The position numbers and the translations under genes are program-made. Under the pieces are notes generated by a model. The model was not told the origin of the DNA, did no database searches, and saw nothing but the letters and a program-made list of their open reading frames with translations. A stretch of DNA of 64,000 bases from Mesotoga sp. BH458_6_3_2_1 (GTDB lineage: Bacteria; Thermotogota; Thermotogae; Petrotogales; Kosmotogaceae): contig NZ_JFHL01000002.1 of the NCBI RefSeq assembly GCF_003664995.1, positions 248,001 to 312,000 on the forward strand, read 5' to 3'. Every line of letters starts with the position of its first letter. Positions within the stretch are counted from its first letter, which is position 1. Shown piece by piece: positions 1 through 8,395 of this stretch.

Positions 1-1
1 T

Positions 2-457
2 CCGGATGAGGCGAAACGGTTTGTCGAAGAGACTGAAATTGATTTTCTTGCGCCGGCTATTGGTACGAGTCACGGTGCCTTCAAGTTCAAAGGAGAAGCA
101 AAGCTTGACTTTGAAAGGCTCAAGAAAGTGAAGGAACTTACTGATCTTCCGCTTGTTCTTCATGGGGCTTCCAGTGTTCCTGAAGAGGTAAAGAACCTCG
201 CTGAAGAATATGGGGCCGATTTCAAAGGGGCCAAGGGTGTTCCGGGGGAGATTCTGGCTGAATCCGTTAGGTTTGGAATAAACAAAGTAAATACTGATAC
301 AGATTTGAGAATGGCCTTCATTGCTTCATTAAGAGAGTTTCTTGCAAAGAATCCCGGTGAATTCGATCCGAGAAAATACTTCAAGACACCGAAGGAATTA
401 GTAAAGAATGTGATAAAAGCCAGGTTGAGACTTCTAGGTTGTTCTAATAAAGCATAG
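2..457 (+). CDS. fba: Fructose-bisphosphate aldolase class II, C-terminal part (partial)
   Basis: The open frame enters from the window edge and runs to TAG at 455-457, giving about 151 C-terminal residues. The enzyme cleaves fructose-1,6-bisphosphate to glyceraldehyde-3-phosphate and dihydroxyacetone phosphate in the cytoplasm. The segment GTSHGAFKFKG and the motif LVLHGASS are typical of the zinc-dependent class II family (phosphate-binding and active-site region), followed by a GINKVNTDTD-type helix near the C terminus. The internal ATG-like codon at 128 is not the true start, because family residues are readable upstream of it. The acetate kinase gene follows after 13 nt, so the two are probably co-transcribed. 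Confidence 0.93.
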   Translation, partial: PDEAKRFVEETEIDFLAPAIGTSHGAFKFKGEAKLDFERLKKVKELTDLPLVLHGASSVPEEVKNLAEEYGADFKGAKGVPGEILAESVRFGINKVNTDTDLRMAFIASLREFLAKNPGEFDPRKYFKTPKELVKNVIKARLRLLGCSNKA

Positions 458-470
458 ACGGGGGTGTCAA

Positions 471-1700
471 ATGAAGATTCTTGTAATCAATTGCGGCTCT
501 TCCTCAATCAAGTACCAGCTTCTGGATGCCGCAAGTGAAAATGTAATGGCCAAAGGCTTGCTCGAAAGAATTGGCATATCTGGATCAAAACTATCTCACA
601 AAAAGGGCGACAAGAAATTTGAGTTTGAGAAGGATATTGCCGATCACACTGAGGGGCTAGAACTAATAATCAATGTATTGCAGGCTGAAGAGACAGGTGT
701 TGTGAAGAACATAGATGAAATTGAGGCAGTTGGCCATCGTGTCGTTCATGGAGGAGAAAGATTCGCTTCTTCGGTTCTCATTGACGATGAAGTTGTAAGG
801 GAAATCGAGGCAAACAATTTCCTTGCCCCTCTTCATAATCCAGCGAATATTGAAGGAATAGTGGCGGCGAAGAAGATACTCCCGTCCGTACCCCATGTCG
901 GAGTTTTCGACACTGCGTTTCATCAATCCATGCCTGAATCATCATATTTATATGCATTACCCTATGAGCTCTACAGAAAATACAGGATAAGAAGATATGG
1001 TTTCCACGGCACAAGTCACAGATATGTTGCAGAAAGGGCCGCTTCCTTGCTAGGCAAACCGTTGAAATCCCTTAAAATAATTACTGCCCATATAGGCAAC
1101 GGCGCATCTGTCGCGGCGGTAAAGAACGGTAGATCTGTGGATACCTCAATGGGCTTCACACCTCTGGAAGGACTGGTTATGGGGACCCGGTCTGGCGACA
1201 TTGATCCCGCAATCGTTCCTTTCTTACAGGAGCAAGAAGGCCTATCTGCAGGAGAAGTCAACAGTCTGCTAAATAAGGAAAGCGGTATGTATGGACTTAC
1301 AGACCGACAGTTCAGTGATATGAGGGATATAGAGGATCTGGCGATGAAGGACGAGCCTGTATGTAAGAGGGCTCATGACGTCTATGAGTACAGATTGGCA
1401 AAGTATATTGGAGCATACGCGGCTGCGATGAATGGAGTCGATGCGATTGTCTTCACGGCAGGAGTGGGAGAAAACAGCCCATACCTGAGAGCCAATATTA
1501 TCAATAAGTATCTTGGTTATCTTGGTATAACAATAGATGAGGAAAAGAACAAAGTTAGAGGGAAGGAAATGGTTATTTCTACAGAAGATTCAAGAGTCGG
1601 AGTTTTCGTGATCCCTACAAATGAAGAACTGGTCATTTCAAGGGACACACGTAAAATTGTCAAAGAAGGATTGAAGGAACTGAAACTCTGGGAAGAGTGA
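471..1700 (+). CDS. ackA: Acetate kinase
   Basis: 409 residues, the usual length of the family. The enzyme converts acetyl phosphate plus ADP to acetate plus ATP, the substrate-level phosphorylation step of acetogenic sugar fermentation. Signatures in order: N-terminal VINCGSSSIKYQ (ATP/phosphate motif), VGHRVVHGG, HNPANIEG, FDTAFHQ, RRYGFHGTSHRYV (second family signature), HIGNGASV and FTPLEGL. The start ATG is preceded by GGGGGTG. It lies directly behind fba; a cyclic-nucleotide-binding-type gene follows within 7 nt, so this is probably one transcription unit. Confidence 0.97.
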   Translation: MKILVINCGSSSIKYQLLDAASENVMAKGLLERIGISGSKLSHKKGDKKFEFEKDIADHTEGLELIINVLQAEETGVVKNIDEIEAVGHRVVHGGERFASSVLIDDEVVREIEANNFLAPLHNPANIEGIVAAKKILPSVPHVGVFDTAFHQSMPESSYLYALPYELYRKYRIRRYGFHGTSHRYVAERAASLLGKPLKSLKIITAHIGNGASVAAVKNGRSVDTSMGFTPLEGLVMGTRSGDIDPAIVPFLQEQEGLSAGEVNSLLNKESGMYGLTDRQFSDMRDIEDLAMKDEPVCKRAHDVYEYRLAKYIGAYAAAMNGVDAIVFTAGVGENSPYLRANIINKYLGYLGITIDEEKNKVRGKEMVISTEDSRVGVFVIPTNEELVISRDTRKIVKEGLKELKLWEE

Positions 1701-1706
1701 AAGGTG

Positions 1707-2793
1707 ATGAAGGGTCATAAAGGAGATAGTATTAGAGGGTGATACCAAGCTCGCCGTCTGTGGTGAAAAGGCTGATGCTTACTACATAGTATCGTCTGGC
1801 GGTCTCATCCTCAAGGGATCAGATTCTGAAGACAGGGTTTACATGGAGGGAGATCTCGCTGACCCGCTTTCTATAGTTGGTGGAGAGCACAGTGGAGATC
1901 TTCTTTCCGTGGGTGATTCTTCAATTCTTGTTGGCGACAAAGATGAGTTGAAGGAGTATCTAATCTCAAGGCCTTCAAGACTAGAAAGGTTTTTCTTCGA
2001 TATTGAAGAAGAGCTGAAACTTTATCCTCGAAAGAAGGCGTGTGATCTGGAGGATCTGATTTACACAATCATCTCCAGGAAGCAGCAGTGGCTTAGAGAA
2101 TTTCCCCCACTGCTTTTTGGTGAGAAATCCCTTTACAGGAAGGGCATTAAGCTAATTGAGAGGAAGGACTATCCGGCCGCTCAAGAGGTTTTGAAGAGTT
2201 ATCTCGATCAGTACAAGAACTCTCCTTTATCGAGACCCGTGAAGATGTTCTATTCGGTTAGCTGCTTCTTGAACAGCATTTTAGAAGAGGCTTTGTCAAC
2301 AATAATGGAGATTCTGGAGAGCGAAGAAGATGAGATCTCTAAGATAGCGAGATTCTTCGTCTGCAACATGGGCCTTTATGAATCTGGCTTCAAGCTTTTA
2401 TATAACGGTCCAGACTACAGCGCAGATCTCTTCAGGATATTGAGAGCAGATTCGCGAAGAGTTCGGAAAGTATCTTCAGATCAAATCGTGGTTGAAGAGG
2501 GCAGAAAGTGTGGAAGTGCCATCTTCCTTCTGAGGGGAGAGATGATTCTTCTGAAAAGGCGCGGTGACGAGGATTCGGTGCTTTTTTCTCTTAGGTCTCC
2601 AAATTCCATTGGCGAGGTTCAGCTTCTTTCGAAGAGCAAATGGGATGCAACTGTAATTGCCAAAGGAAAATCGGAGTACATACTGGTGGACAGAAATAGA
2701 CTCGTTCAGAACTTGATAAACAAGTCACCTCAAGATGGATTCAAGATGGTCGAATACATTCTAGGATACATGAGACAGACCGGCGCTTACTGA
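1707..2793 (+). CDS. Cyclic-nucleotide-binding-domain protein with an apparent +1 frameshift at its start
   Basis: The long frame has its first ATG at 1843 (316 residues), but the same frame is open and clearly coding from 1711. The extra part (VIKEIVLEGDTKLAV, then AYYIVSSGGLILKG) reads like the N-terminal strands of a cNMP-binding beta-barrel. No usable start exists in that frame. ATG 1707 sits with a good ribosome site (AAAGGTG) but is one base out of frame across the GGG run at 1712-1714. Removing one G would give a start reading MKVIKEIV. A second cNMP-like domain lies at the C terminus (VEEGRKCGSAIFLLRGEM, then IGEVQLLSKSKWDATVIA). The canonical phosphate-binding arginine motif is not obvious, so ligand binding is uncertain. 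There is no helix-turn-helix of CRP type. Role unknown. Confidence 0.7.
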
Positions 2794-2799
2794 GTTCTT

Positions 2800-3648
2800 T
2801 CAGTGAATTTTGAAAGTCATCTCGCTTTGCTTGAGGAGGATCTCAGGTTCAAAAGACTGGGCTTCCAGAAACAGGGGATCTTCTTCTGGCACCGTAGGAA
2901 ACAAAGGGGTGAGTCCTCTATCTTTTGCAATTCCACACAGACCGCCTATTGTCTCCTTGAAGGAAAAGTCTTTAGTCGGTCCCGCGTCCCTCACATAGAA
3001 TACTGAATCCCTTTCCTGCCAGATGCAGTAGGCGATTTCTTTCCCGGCTTCATTAATGACAGAGTTGAAGGTATATTGCTCGAGATGATTGAATCCCGTG
3101 GGCTCTCTTTCCCATTCAGGATTTCGCTTGAATCTGTCCATCACAAAGAGAGCACATTCTATTATTCTTCCTGAATCCGAGTCTCTCAGTGAGAAACCCT
3201 TTGTTCCAGGGTTTCTGATGAAGAAGGTTGTAAGGCTGCGCTTTTGTCTGAATCCAAACTTCTCGTAGAAACTGATCGCTCTGTTGTCCTTTTCAGGGAC
3301 TTCAAGGACTATTTGTTCGCAACCCTTCCACTTGGCAATCCTTACTGCTTCATCAACCAACCTGAAGCCAACTCCCCCTCTTCTAAAGGATGGAGTAACT
3401 CCCATCAGGTCAATTCTTGCTCTCTTCTCTCTGAAGCTCAGCAATACTGCTCCGGCATTTCTCCCCTCTATAGTTGAGACGAATGAATCCGATAGAGAGA
3501 TGTTGTTCTCTCTGACATCCTTTTCGAAGCTCTCTAGAGTCCAGTGCATTCTAAGAACATAGTCTGAAAAGATCAGATTCAAAAGGTTCACAATTTCCAC
3601 TTTTGAAAATTCATGAAGTTTTTGGAAAGAATTATTCTTCAAGCTCAA
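2800..3648 (-). CDS. GNAT-family N-acetyltransferase
   Basis: 282 residues. The first half holds a GNAT fold: ARIDLMGVTPSFRRGGVGFR contains the beta4 strand and the acetyl-CoA pyrophosphate-binding loop (R-R-G-G-V-G), and NRAISFYEKFGF is the classic C-terminal motif B. The last 130 residues look like a second, degenerate GNAT-like half, so this may be a double-GNAT protein. Substrate unknown. It is convergent with the cNMP gene (6 nt between stop codons) and overlaps the 3' end of the DUF3783-like gene by 17 nt, implying an operon. Confidence 0.8.
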   Translation of the reverse strand: MSLKNNSFQKLHEFSKVEIVNLLNLIFSDYVLRMHWTLESFEKDVRENNISLSDSFVSTIEGRNAGAVLLSFREKRARIDLMGVTPSFRRGGVGFRLVDEAVRIAKWKGCEQIVLEVPEKDNRAISFYEKFGFRQKRSLTTFFIRNPGTKGFSLRDSDSGRIIECALFVMDRFKRNPEWEREPTGFNHLEQYTFNSVINEAGKEIAYCIWQERDSVFYVRDAGPTKDFSFKETIGGLCGIAKDRGLTPLFPTVPEEDPLFLEAQSFEPEILLKQSEMTFKIH

Positions 3649-4021
3649 CTCGCCTCACCTTCTTGAAGTAGTCATGTTCTTCGGTCAGTTCTGCCAGCAA
3701 GTCTTCCAGTTTCCAGTTCAGATTTGATTCAGTCGTGGTAGCGAATACACATTCTTTCTGCAAAAGCCGACGAATCTCTTTGATTGTGCTTCCAATAGTA
3801 CTATTTTCAAATCCGTTGAAGATCGCATAACATAAGTGTTCTCGATTTTTTGCTCTGCCATTCTGACTGACAGCTTCCTTTTCCAGGATCTCTCTCAAGG
3901 TGCTATTCTCCATTCCAATACAATCAATAACAGTGACATTATTCAAGGAACTCCGAACCAAAGACGTTAACTCTTCATCACAGTAAAGAAGGACCGAGCG
4001 TCCAGATTCTGGCTTTCTCAT
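3632..4021 (-). CDS. Small DUF3783-like protein
   Basis: 129 residues with no membrane segment or signal. The layout resembles DUF3783 proteins: an N-terminal strand with a cysteine (SVLLYCDEEL), a middle charged region, and a C-terminal block of the type ATTTESNLNWKLEDLL followed by a glutamate/histidine helix (TEEHDYFKK). The family has no assigned function; its members are often encoded near redox or nucleotide genes. First gene of a two-gene operon with the acetyltransferase. The family assignment is from memory of the pattern. Confidence 0.6.
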   Translation of the reverse strand: MRKPESGRSVLLYCDEELTSLVRSSLNNVTVIDCIGMENSTLREILEKEAVSQNGRAKNREHLCYAIFNGFENSTIGSTIKEIRRLLQKECVFATTTESNLNWKLEDLLAELTEEHDYFKKVRRVELEE

Positions 4022-4162
4022 TCAATCACCTCGAAGCAATTTTAGCACAGTCGGAATTTGCTTTCGCTCAAGAAGAATGATCTAGGTCTGACTGAGAGTT
4101 GGAATCCAGAGTTTAGAATTTTCTGTAATAGAAGATGAAAGACATTTGAATGGGACAACAGG

Positions 4163-4168
4163 TATAAT
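4163..4168 (+). promoter_or_regulatory. Probable -10 element of the FAH-hydrolase/degV unit
   Basis: A perfect TATAAT lies in the 166-nt divergent gap. No good -35 box is seen at the right distance. The predicted transcript would start a few bases before the GAGGAGG ribosome site at about 4174-4180, giving a very short leader. Confidence 0.5.
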
Positions 4169-4187
4169 AAATTGAGGAGGGTGGCTT

Positions 4188-5180
4188 TTGATAGTACATG
4201 TTGGAAGATTCAGGCATCACAGACAGAAGGATTTCTGGGGAATAGTCGAGAAGGGTTTTGTGAGACCAATTGATGTAGATTTTAATTCGACGGGAGCCTT
4301 CTTGAAAAGAGTAATGGGGAGCTCATACAAGATTAAAGATTTTTTGTCTGATGAAAGCTTTGATCTTTCGGATCTTGAATTCCTTTCACCGATCACCAAG
4401 CCCTGCAGGGTTATATGCCAGGGGAAGAACTATTTGGATCATCTTCTGGACACAGGAATAAGAGAAGAAGATAAACAGTTCAATATGTTTTTCAACAAGT
4501 CATCGGCATCGATTGTAAGCCCCGGTTCACCTATTTTTAGGCCGGTAGGAGTTCGACTTCTTGATTATGAAATCGAGCTAGGCCTTGTCATTAAAGCTCC
4601 GGTAAACCGAAAGATAGAAATCGATTCCTCGAAATTGCAGGAGTATGTTGGCGGGTTAATTATTGGAAACGACATATCGGCAAGGGACATTCAGTTACCT
4701 CAAAGCCAGTTTTTCAAGGGGAAGAGTTATCGTTCATTTTGCCCACTAGGGCCATTCATGGCGATTGTCGATGGTGAAGACATGAAGTACATAGAAAACC
4801 TCACTATTGAACTGAAGGTAAATGGGTTAGTTAAGCAGAGTGCTTCGACTTCAAATATGATTTACAAACCTCATGAGACACTGTCGGAATTGAGCCACTT
4901 CTCCGACCTTGATCCGGGAGATGTTATTCTAACCGGCACTCCCAAGGGGACTGCGCTAAGTCAGAAAAAGGGATTTCGTGCTTGGTTCAGGAGGCTTCTT
5001 TCAGAATCGAAGAGATGGGAGCTGTTTATTAAAGATCAAGAGGAAAGCGGAAGGTACTTGAAACCCGGAGACATCATTGAGTCTAGAATATTCTCTTCAG
5101 ATGGCAAAGTTAATCTTGGTTTGCAAAGAAACACAGTTGTTGATGAGGGGGAAGCAAATTATGCTGGGAATTATCTGTGA
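4188..5180 (+). CDS. Fumarylacetoacetate hydrolase (FAH) family protein
   Basis: 330 residues from a TTG start, chosen because GAGGAGGGTGG sits just upstream. Family signatures: VICQGKNYLDH (entry to the FAH fold), FFNKSSASIV, DYEIELGLVI (metal-ligand glutamates), GNDISARDIQ, FFKGKSYRSFCPLGP and LTGTPKGTA. FAH-fold enzymes are metal-dependent hydrolases, isomerases or decarboxylases of 2-oxo or 1,3-dicarbonyl acids; the exact substrate cannot be read here. An insertion of about 45 residues after TGTPKGTA (a basic RAWFRRLL stretch) is unusual. The 3' end overlaps degV by 20 nt. Confidence 0.85.
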   Translation: MIVHVGRFRHHRQKDFWGIVEKGFVRPIDVDFNSTGAFLKRVMGSSYKIKDFLSDESFDLSDLEFLSPITKPCRVICQGKNYLDHLLDTGIREEDKQFNMFFNKSSASIVSPGSPIFRPVGVRLLDYEIELGLVIKAPVNRKIEIDSSKLQEYVGGLIIGNDISARDIQLPQSQFFKGKSYRSFCPLGPFMAIVDGEDMKYIENLTIELKVNGLVKQSASTSNMIYKPHETLSELSHFSDLDPGDVILTGTPKGTALSQKKGFRAWFRRLLSESKRWELFIKDQEESGRYLKPGDIIESRIFSSDGKVNLGLQRNTVVDEGEANYAGNYL

Positions 5181-6021
5181 TTCAGTAGTTGATCTTCCTG
5201 TGGAGCTGGCTGAAAGAGATGACGTATACGTTGTTCCAGTAATGGTAGTCCTTGGGGAAAAATCCTTTCGCGAAGGTGTCGAGATCAGCAGAGCCGAAAT
5301 TGCCGATTATCTGGAGAACAACTTCGCCAGAACATCACTGCCCAGCCCGGGCGATGTTTTGGAAGCCTTTGAAACAATGTATTCAAGAGGGTATGATGAA
5401 CTTCTTGTCGTGAATCTTTCAAGCGGACTTAGCGGTACTCACAATCTATTCAAAACGACAGGAGAGCAGTTCGCCAGCACTCATGAATCGGTGGCTATTG
5501 AGTATGTTGATTCCCTCTCCCTTTCTGGCGGTATCGCAATGCTTATTTACAAGGCTATTAGTATGAAAGAAATGGGAGACTCTCTTTGGATTATTTCCTC
5601 TGATCTCAAAAGCAGAGCCGGAACGAAGAATATCGTCTTCTTCGTTTTGCCGACGCTTAAGTACCTAAAGCAGAGTGGAAGAATTGGTAGGCTTGAAGGT
5701 TCAGTGGGCGAGATTCTAAATGTGAAACCTATTGGCACAATCAGTAGCAATGGAGTCTTTACGCTTTCTGGAAAGGCTAGAGGTATGAAGAAAGCAGTTG
5801 AGAAGATGGTGGATCGGCTAATGGATGCCGTAAAGGGCAAGAAAGTCCTTTGTCTAGCGCTATATCATTCCGGTGACGAGAGGGAAACCATATCCCTTGT
5901 CGACTGGGCGAGAAAAAGGATTTCTTCTCTATCGGAGACTCTACTCACTGGAGAGCTATCGTCTGGAATTCTTGTTCACGGTGGAAAGGGAATAATTGGA
6001 ATAGGTGCACTAATTGCTTAG
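5161..6021 (+). CDS. DegV family fatty-acid-binding protein
   Basis: 286 residues when started at ATG 5161, which has GAGGGGGAAG just upstream; the longer frame from 5077 would only add residues not typical of the family. MLGIICDSVVDLP is the DegV N-terminal strand with the DS motif. VNLSSGLSGTHN is the lipid head-group-binding loop, and LKYLKQSGRIG is the conserved C-domain entry. DegV/FakB proteins bind fatty acids for activation by FakA-type kinases. The start lies inside the end of the FAH gene, so translation is probably coupled. Confidence 0.88.
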   Translation: MLGIICDSVVDLPVELAERDDVYVVPVMVVLGEKSFREGVEISRAEIADYLENNFARTSLPSPGDVLEAFETMYSRGYDELLVVNLSSGLSGTHNLFKTTGEQFASTHESVAIEYVDSLSLSGGIAMLIYKAISMKEMGDSLWIISSDLKSRAGTKNIVFFVLPTLKYLKQSGRIGRLEGSVGEILNVKPIGTISSNGVFTLSGKARGMKKAVEKMVDRLMDAVKGKKVLCLALYHSGDERETISLVDWARKRISSLSETLLTGELSSGILVHGGKGIIGIGALIA

Positions 6022-6033
6022 AAAGGAAATAGG

Positions 6034-6050
6034 CGCTTGGTCTCCAGGCG
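6034..6050 (+). terminator. Weak hairpin after degV
   Basis: CGCTTGG / CCAGGCG can pair (one G-T wobble) around a TCT loop, but only TTCTGG follows, not a T-run. Possible transcript end for the FAH-degV unit; weak. Confidence 0.3.
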
Positions 6051-6231
6051 TTCTGGCACTAGTGAAAAAGCAAAGTCGAATAAATCACTTGGAAAGTGAA
6101 ACGATCGATCCATGTGTGAGCATGAAAGAGTAATCCAATAATAACAGAAGTATTTTAGAGAAAACCGCCCCTTATCGTCTCTTGCGTTCATTATTTACTC
6201 AAAATGACTTCAGATCGATTCTAGGTTTGCT

Positions 6232-6280
6232 TTGATTTCATTAATCATATTGTTATAATGGAAGCGATTCCATTATAACA
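6232..6280 (+). promoter_or_regulatory. Autoregulated promoter and LacI-type operator of the trehalose operon
   Basis: A -35-like TTGATT (6232-6237) and a perfect -10 TATAAT (6254-6259) are separated by 16 nt. A perfect inverted repeat with 13-nt arms (TGTTATAATGGAA and its complement, 6251-6280) contains TGGAAGCGATTCCA, an exact fit to the LacI-family pattern TGnAAnCGnTTnCA. The operator overlaps the -10 box, so repressor binding should block RNA polymerase directly. The ~280-nt gap before the regulator gene holds nothing else recognisable. Confidence 0.88.
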
Positions 6281-6301
6281 TAATATTGAGGAGCGATTGG
6301 C

Positions 6302-7291
6302 TTGAAAAAGCCCACCATAAAAGATGTTGCATCTCTTTCCGGAGTTGGAACCGGTACCGTTTCTAGAGTTTTGAATGGCGGTTCCGTTAAGGCGACAACG
6401 AGAATCAAGGTAATTCAAGCCATTGAAAAACTTGGATATCAGCCGAACCAGATGGCAAGAACACTCGCGGGCGGAAAGACGAGAAGAATTCTCTTCTTGA
6501 TGCCCGAAGTGCGGACGGAGTTTCACTGGAGAGTAATGAAATCGTTTGATGATTTTTTAGATATGATGAATTACGAGATGGTTATATACCCTGTGTTTTC
6601 CGACAGAAGGTTAAACAGACTCAAGATGGATTCTTCTTTGCTTGAGGGCTCAGATGGAGCAGTAATTTGCACAATGAACACAGAATTTTTGTCAAGGAAC
6701 TACATAGATTTCGGATCCAACATTGTGTTCTTTGAAGCACATTCAGAGGATTCTGATTGTGTTTACCTGGATAACAACATGGGAGGTAAGATGGCTGCGG
6801 AGTTACTTATAGAATGTGGCTCGAGTGATTTCTTCGTTATCTCTTTTGAGGAAGAGAACACGATTCTCGCAACAGAGAATTTTGAGAAGAGGATAGAGGG
6901 TTTTACTGCTGTCCTAGAGAAAAAGGGGTATGAATTCATTCAGGAGAATCTCGTGTACTCATCTTTCTTCTTCGAAACTGCGCATGAAAAGATTGCCGAG
7001 ATACTTACTGAACACGACAAGCCTGGAATATTCGCTTTGGCAGACAATTTCGCCCTTGAGGTGCTTCAAACAGCTTCGGCTTTGAAGAAGATACCCGGTA
7101 AGGATTTCTTCCTCATCGGTTACGACAATCAAAGCTGGACCGAAAGAGCGGGTCTAACTACCATCGAGCAGCCGATGGAAGATATGGGAAGAAAGACGGC
7201 GGAATTGATAATTCAGAAGATAGAAGCTCCGGGGCAATACATTCAGCCTGTAAAATTCCTGCCCAAAATGAAGCGCAGGAGGACGGCCTGA
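6302..7291 (+). CDS. LacI-family transcriptional regulator (probable trehalose/disaccharide repressor)
   Basis: 329 residues from a TTG start with GAGGAG upstream. The N-terminal HTH (TIKDVASLSGVGTGTVSRVL) and hinge (ARTLAGGKTRRILFL) are standard LacI/GalR features; the rest is a periplasmic-binding-protein-like sensor ending near DFFLIGYDNQSWTERAGLTT. It is followed by two sugar ABC permeases, a binding protein and a TreT-type glycosyltransferase, all in the same direction, so it very likely regulates that operon and itself through the operator at 6251-6280. The effector is probably trehalose or a related sugar (inferred from TreT). Confidence 0.9.
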   Translation: MKKPTIKDVASLSGVGTGTVSRVLNGGSVKATTRIKVIQAIEKLGYQPNQMARTLAGGKTRRILFLMPEVRTEFHWRVMKSFDDFLDMMNYEMVIYPVFSDRRLNRLKMDSSLLEGSDGAVICTMNTEFLSRNYIDFGSNIVFFEAHSEDSDCVYLDNNMGGKMAAELLIECGSSDFFVISFEEENTILATENFEKRIEGFTAVLEKKGYEFIQENLVYSSFFFETAHEKIAEILTEHDKPGIFALADNFALEVLQTASALKKIPGKDFFLIGYDNQSWTERAGLTTIEQPMEDMGRKTAELIIQKIEAPGQYIQPVKFLPKMKRRRTA

Positions 7292-7318
7292 CTTTATCCC
7301 CAGTCATGAGGAGGATTT

Positions 7319-8395
7319 ATGGCCAGGAAAGATAAGCTGACTTTGGCTCAGAAAGAACAAAGGACTGCCTACAAACTGCTTGTTCCAGCTCTGTTGATCT
7401 TAGCGGCTGTTGCATTTTATCCATTGTTTCAGGTCTTCTATACCAGTCTTACTGACAAGGTGTTTGCTTCCGGAACTGACGAGGCACCGAAGTTCATAGG
7501 TATTGAGAACTATAAGAGTCTTCTCGGACTTACTATTCAGGAGTTGCCGCCTATTATGGATGAAACGACAGGAGATCCCTTGGTTGACGAAGCAACCGGA
7601 GTGACTATGTATGAAAGAGCAATAAGAGTTCTGCCAAGAAGTCCGGTCAGATATAGAGAGTGGTTTCAGTTTTCATTCCTCGGACGGCGGTATGTAGTGG
7701 GTGCGAGAGACCCCGAGTTCATGAAGGCTATCTGGAATACACTTGTATTCACCGTTATCTCGGTCTTTCTCGAGACTATTCTAGGACTTGGGGTAGCACT
7801 AGTAGTGAACAGCAATTTCAAAGGGAAAGGTTTAATGAGGGCAACCATGCTTGTCCCATGGGCCGTAATAACAGTTGTCTCCGCGAGGATATGGGAGTGG
7901 ATGCTTCAGCCGACGAGGGCAGGTCTCTTCAATATGGTCCTGAGCAGGCTGGGTTGGGGTGATGGAGGGCTCTCATTTCTGAGCATGCCGACTTTACAAA
8001 TGCCTACTCTAATTGCCGTTGACGTCTGGAAAACAACCCCTTTCATGGCACTGCTGATTCTTGCGGGCCTACAACTCATTCCAAAAGAGCTATACGAAGC
8101 AGGGAGAGTTGATGGAGCAAATAGATTGAGACAGTTCTTCTCCATTACTATGCCTCTTCTGAAACCTACGCTTGCCGTTGCACTTATCTTCAGAACACTT
8201 GATGCATTGAGAGTGTTCGATGTTTTCCAGGTACTTATGGGAAACCGAATGTATTCAATGGCTTCCTATAACTACTATCAATTGATTGGCAACAGGAATA
8301 TGGGTCTTGCCTCTGCAATAGGTGTGATCATCTTCTTTGTAATTGGAATCTTTGCAGTTCTGTACATGAGGCTTATGGGAGTTGATAAAGAATGA
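7319..8395 (+). CDS. Sugar ABC transporter permease, MalF type
   Basis: 358 residues with a good AGGAGG site before ATG. The N-terminal membrane helix LVPALLILAAVAFYPLF is followed by a periplasmic loop of about 100 residues (about 40-140) that is larger than in most CUT1 permeases, then five membrane segments. The EAA loop is present (EAGRVDGANRLRQFFSITMP). It pairs with the following MalG-type permease to form the channel of a CUT1 importer. The ATPase is not in the window; CUT1 systems commonly share an MsmK/MalK-type ATPase encoded elsewhere. Confidence 0.93.
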   Translation: MARKDKLTLAQKEQRTAYKLLVPALLILAAVAFYPLFQVFYTSLTDKVFASGTDEAPKFIGIENYKSLLGLTIQELPPIMDETTGDPLVDEATGVTMYERAIRVLPRSPVRYREWFQFSFLGRRYVVGARDPEFMKAIWNTLVFTVISVFLETILGLGVALVVNSNFKGKGLMRATMLVPWAVITVVSARIWEWMLQPTRAGLFNMVLSRLGWGDGGLSFLSMPTLQMPTLIAVDVWKTTPFMALLILAGLQLIPKELYEAGRVDGANRLRQFFSITMPLLKPTLAVALIFRTLDALRVFDVFQVLMGNRMYSMASYNYYQLIGNRNMGLASAIGVIIFFVIGIFAVLYMRLMGVDKE

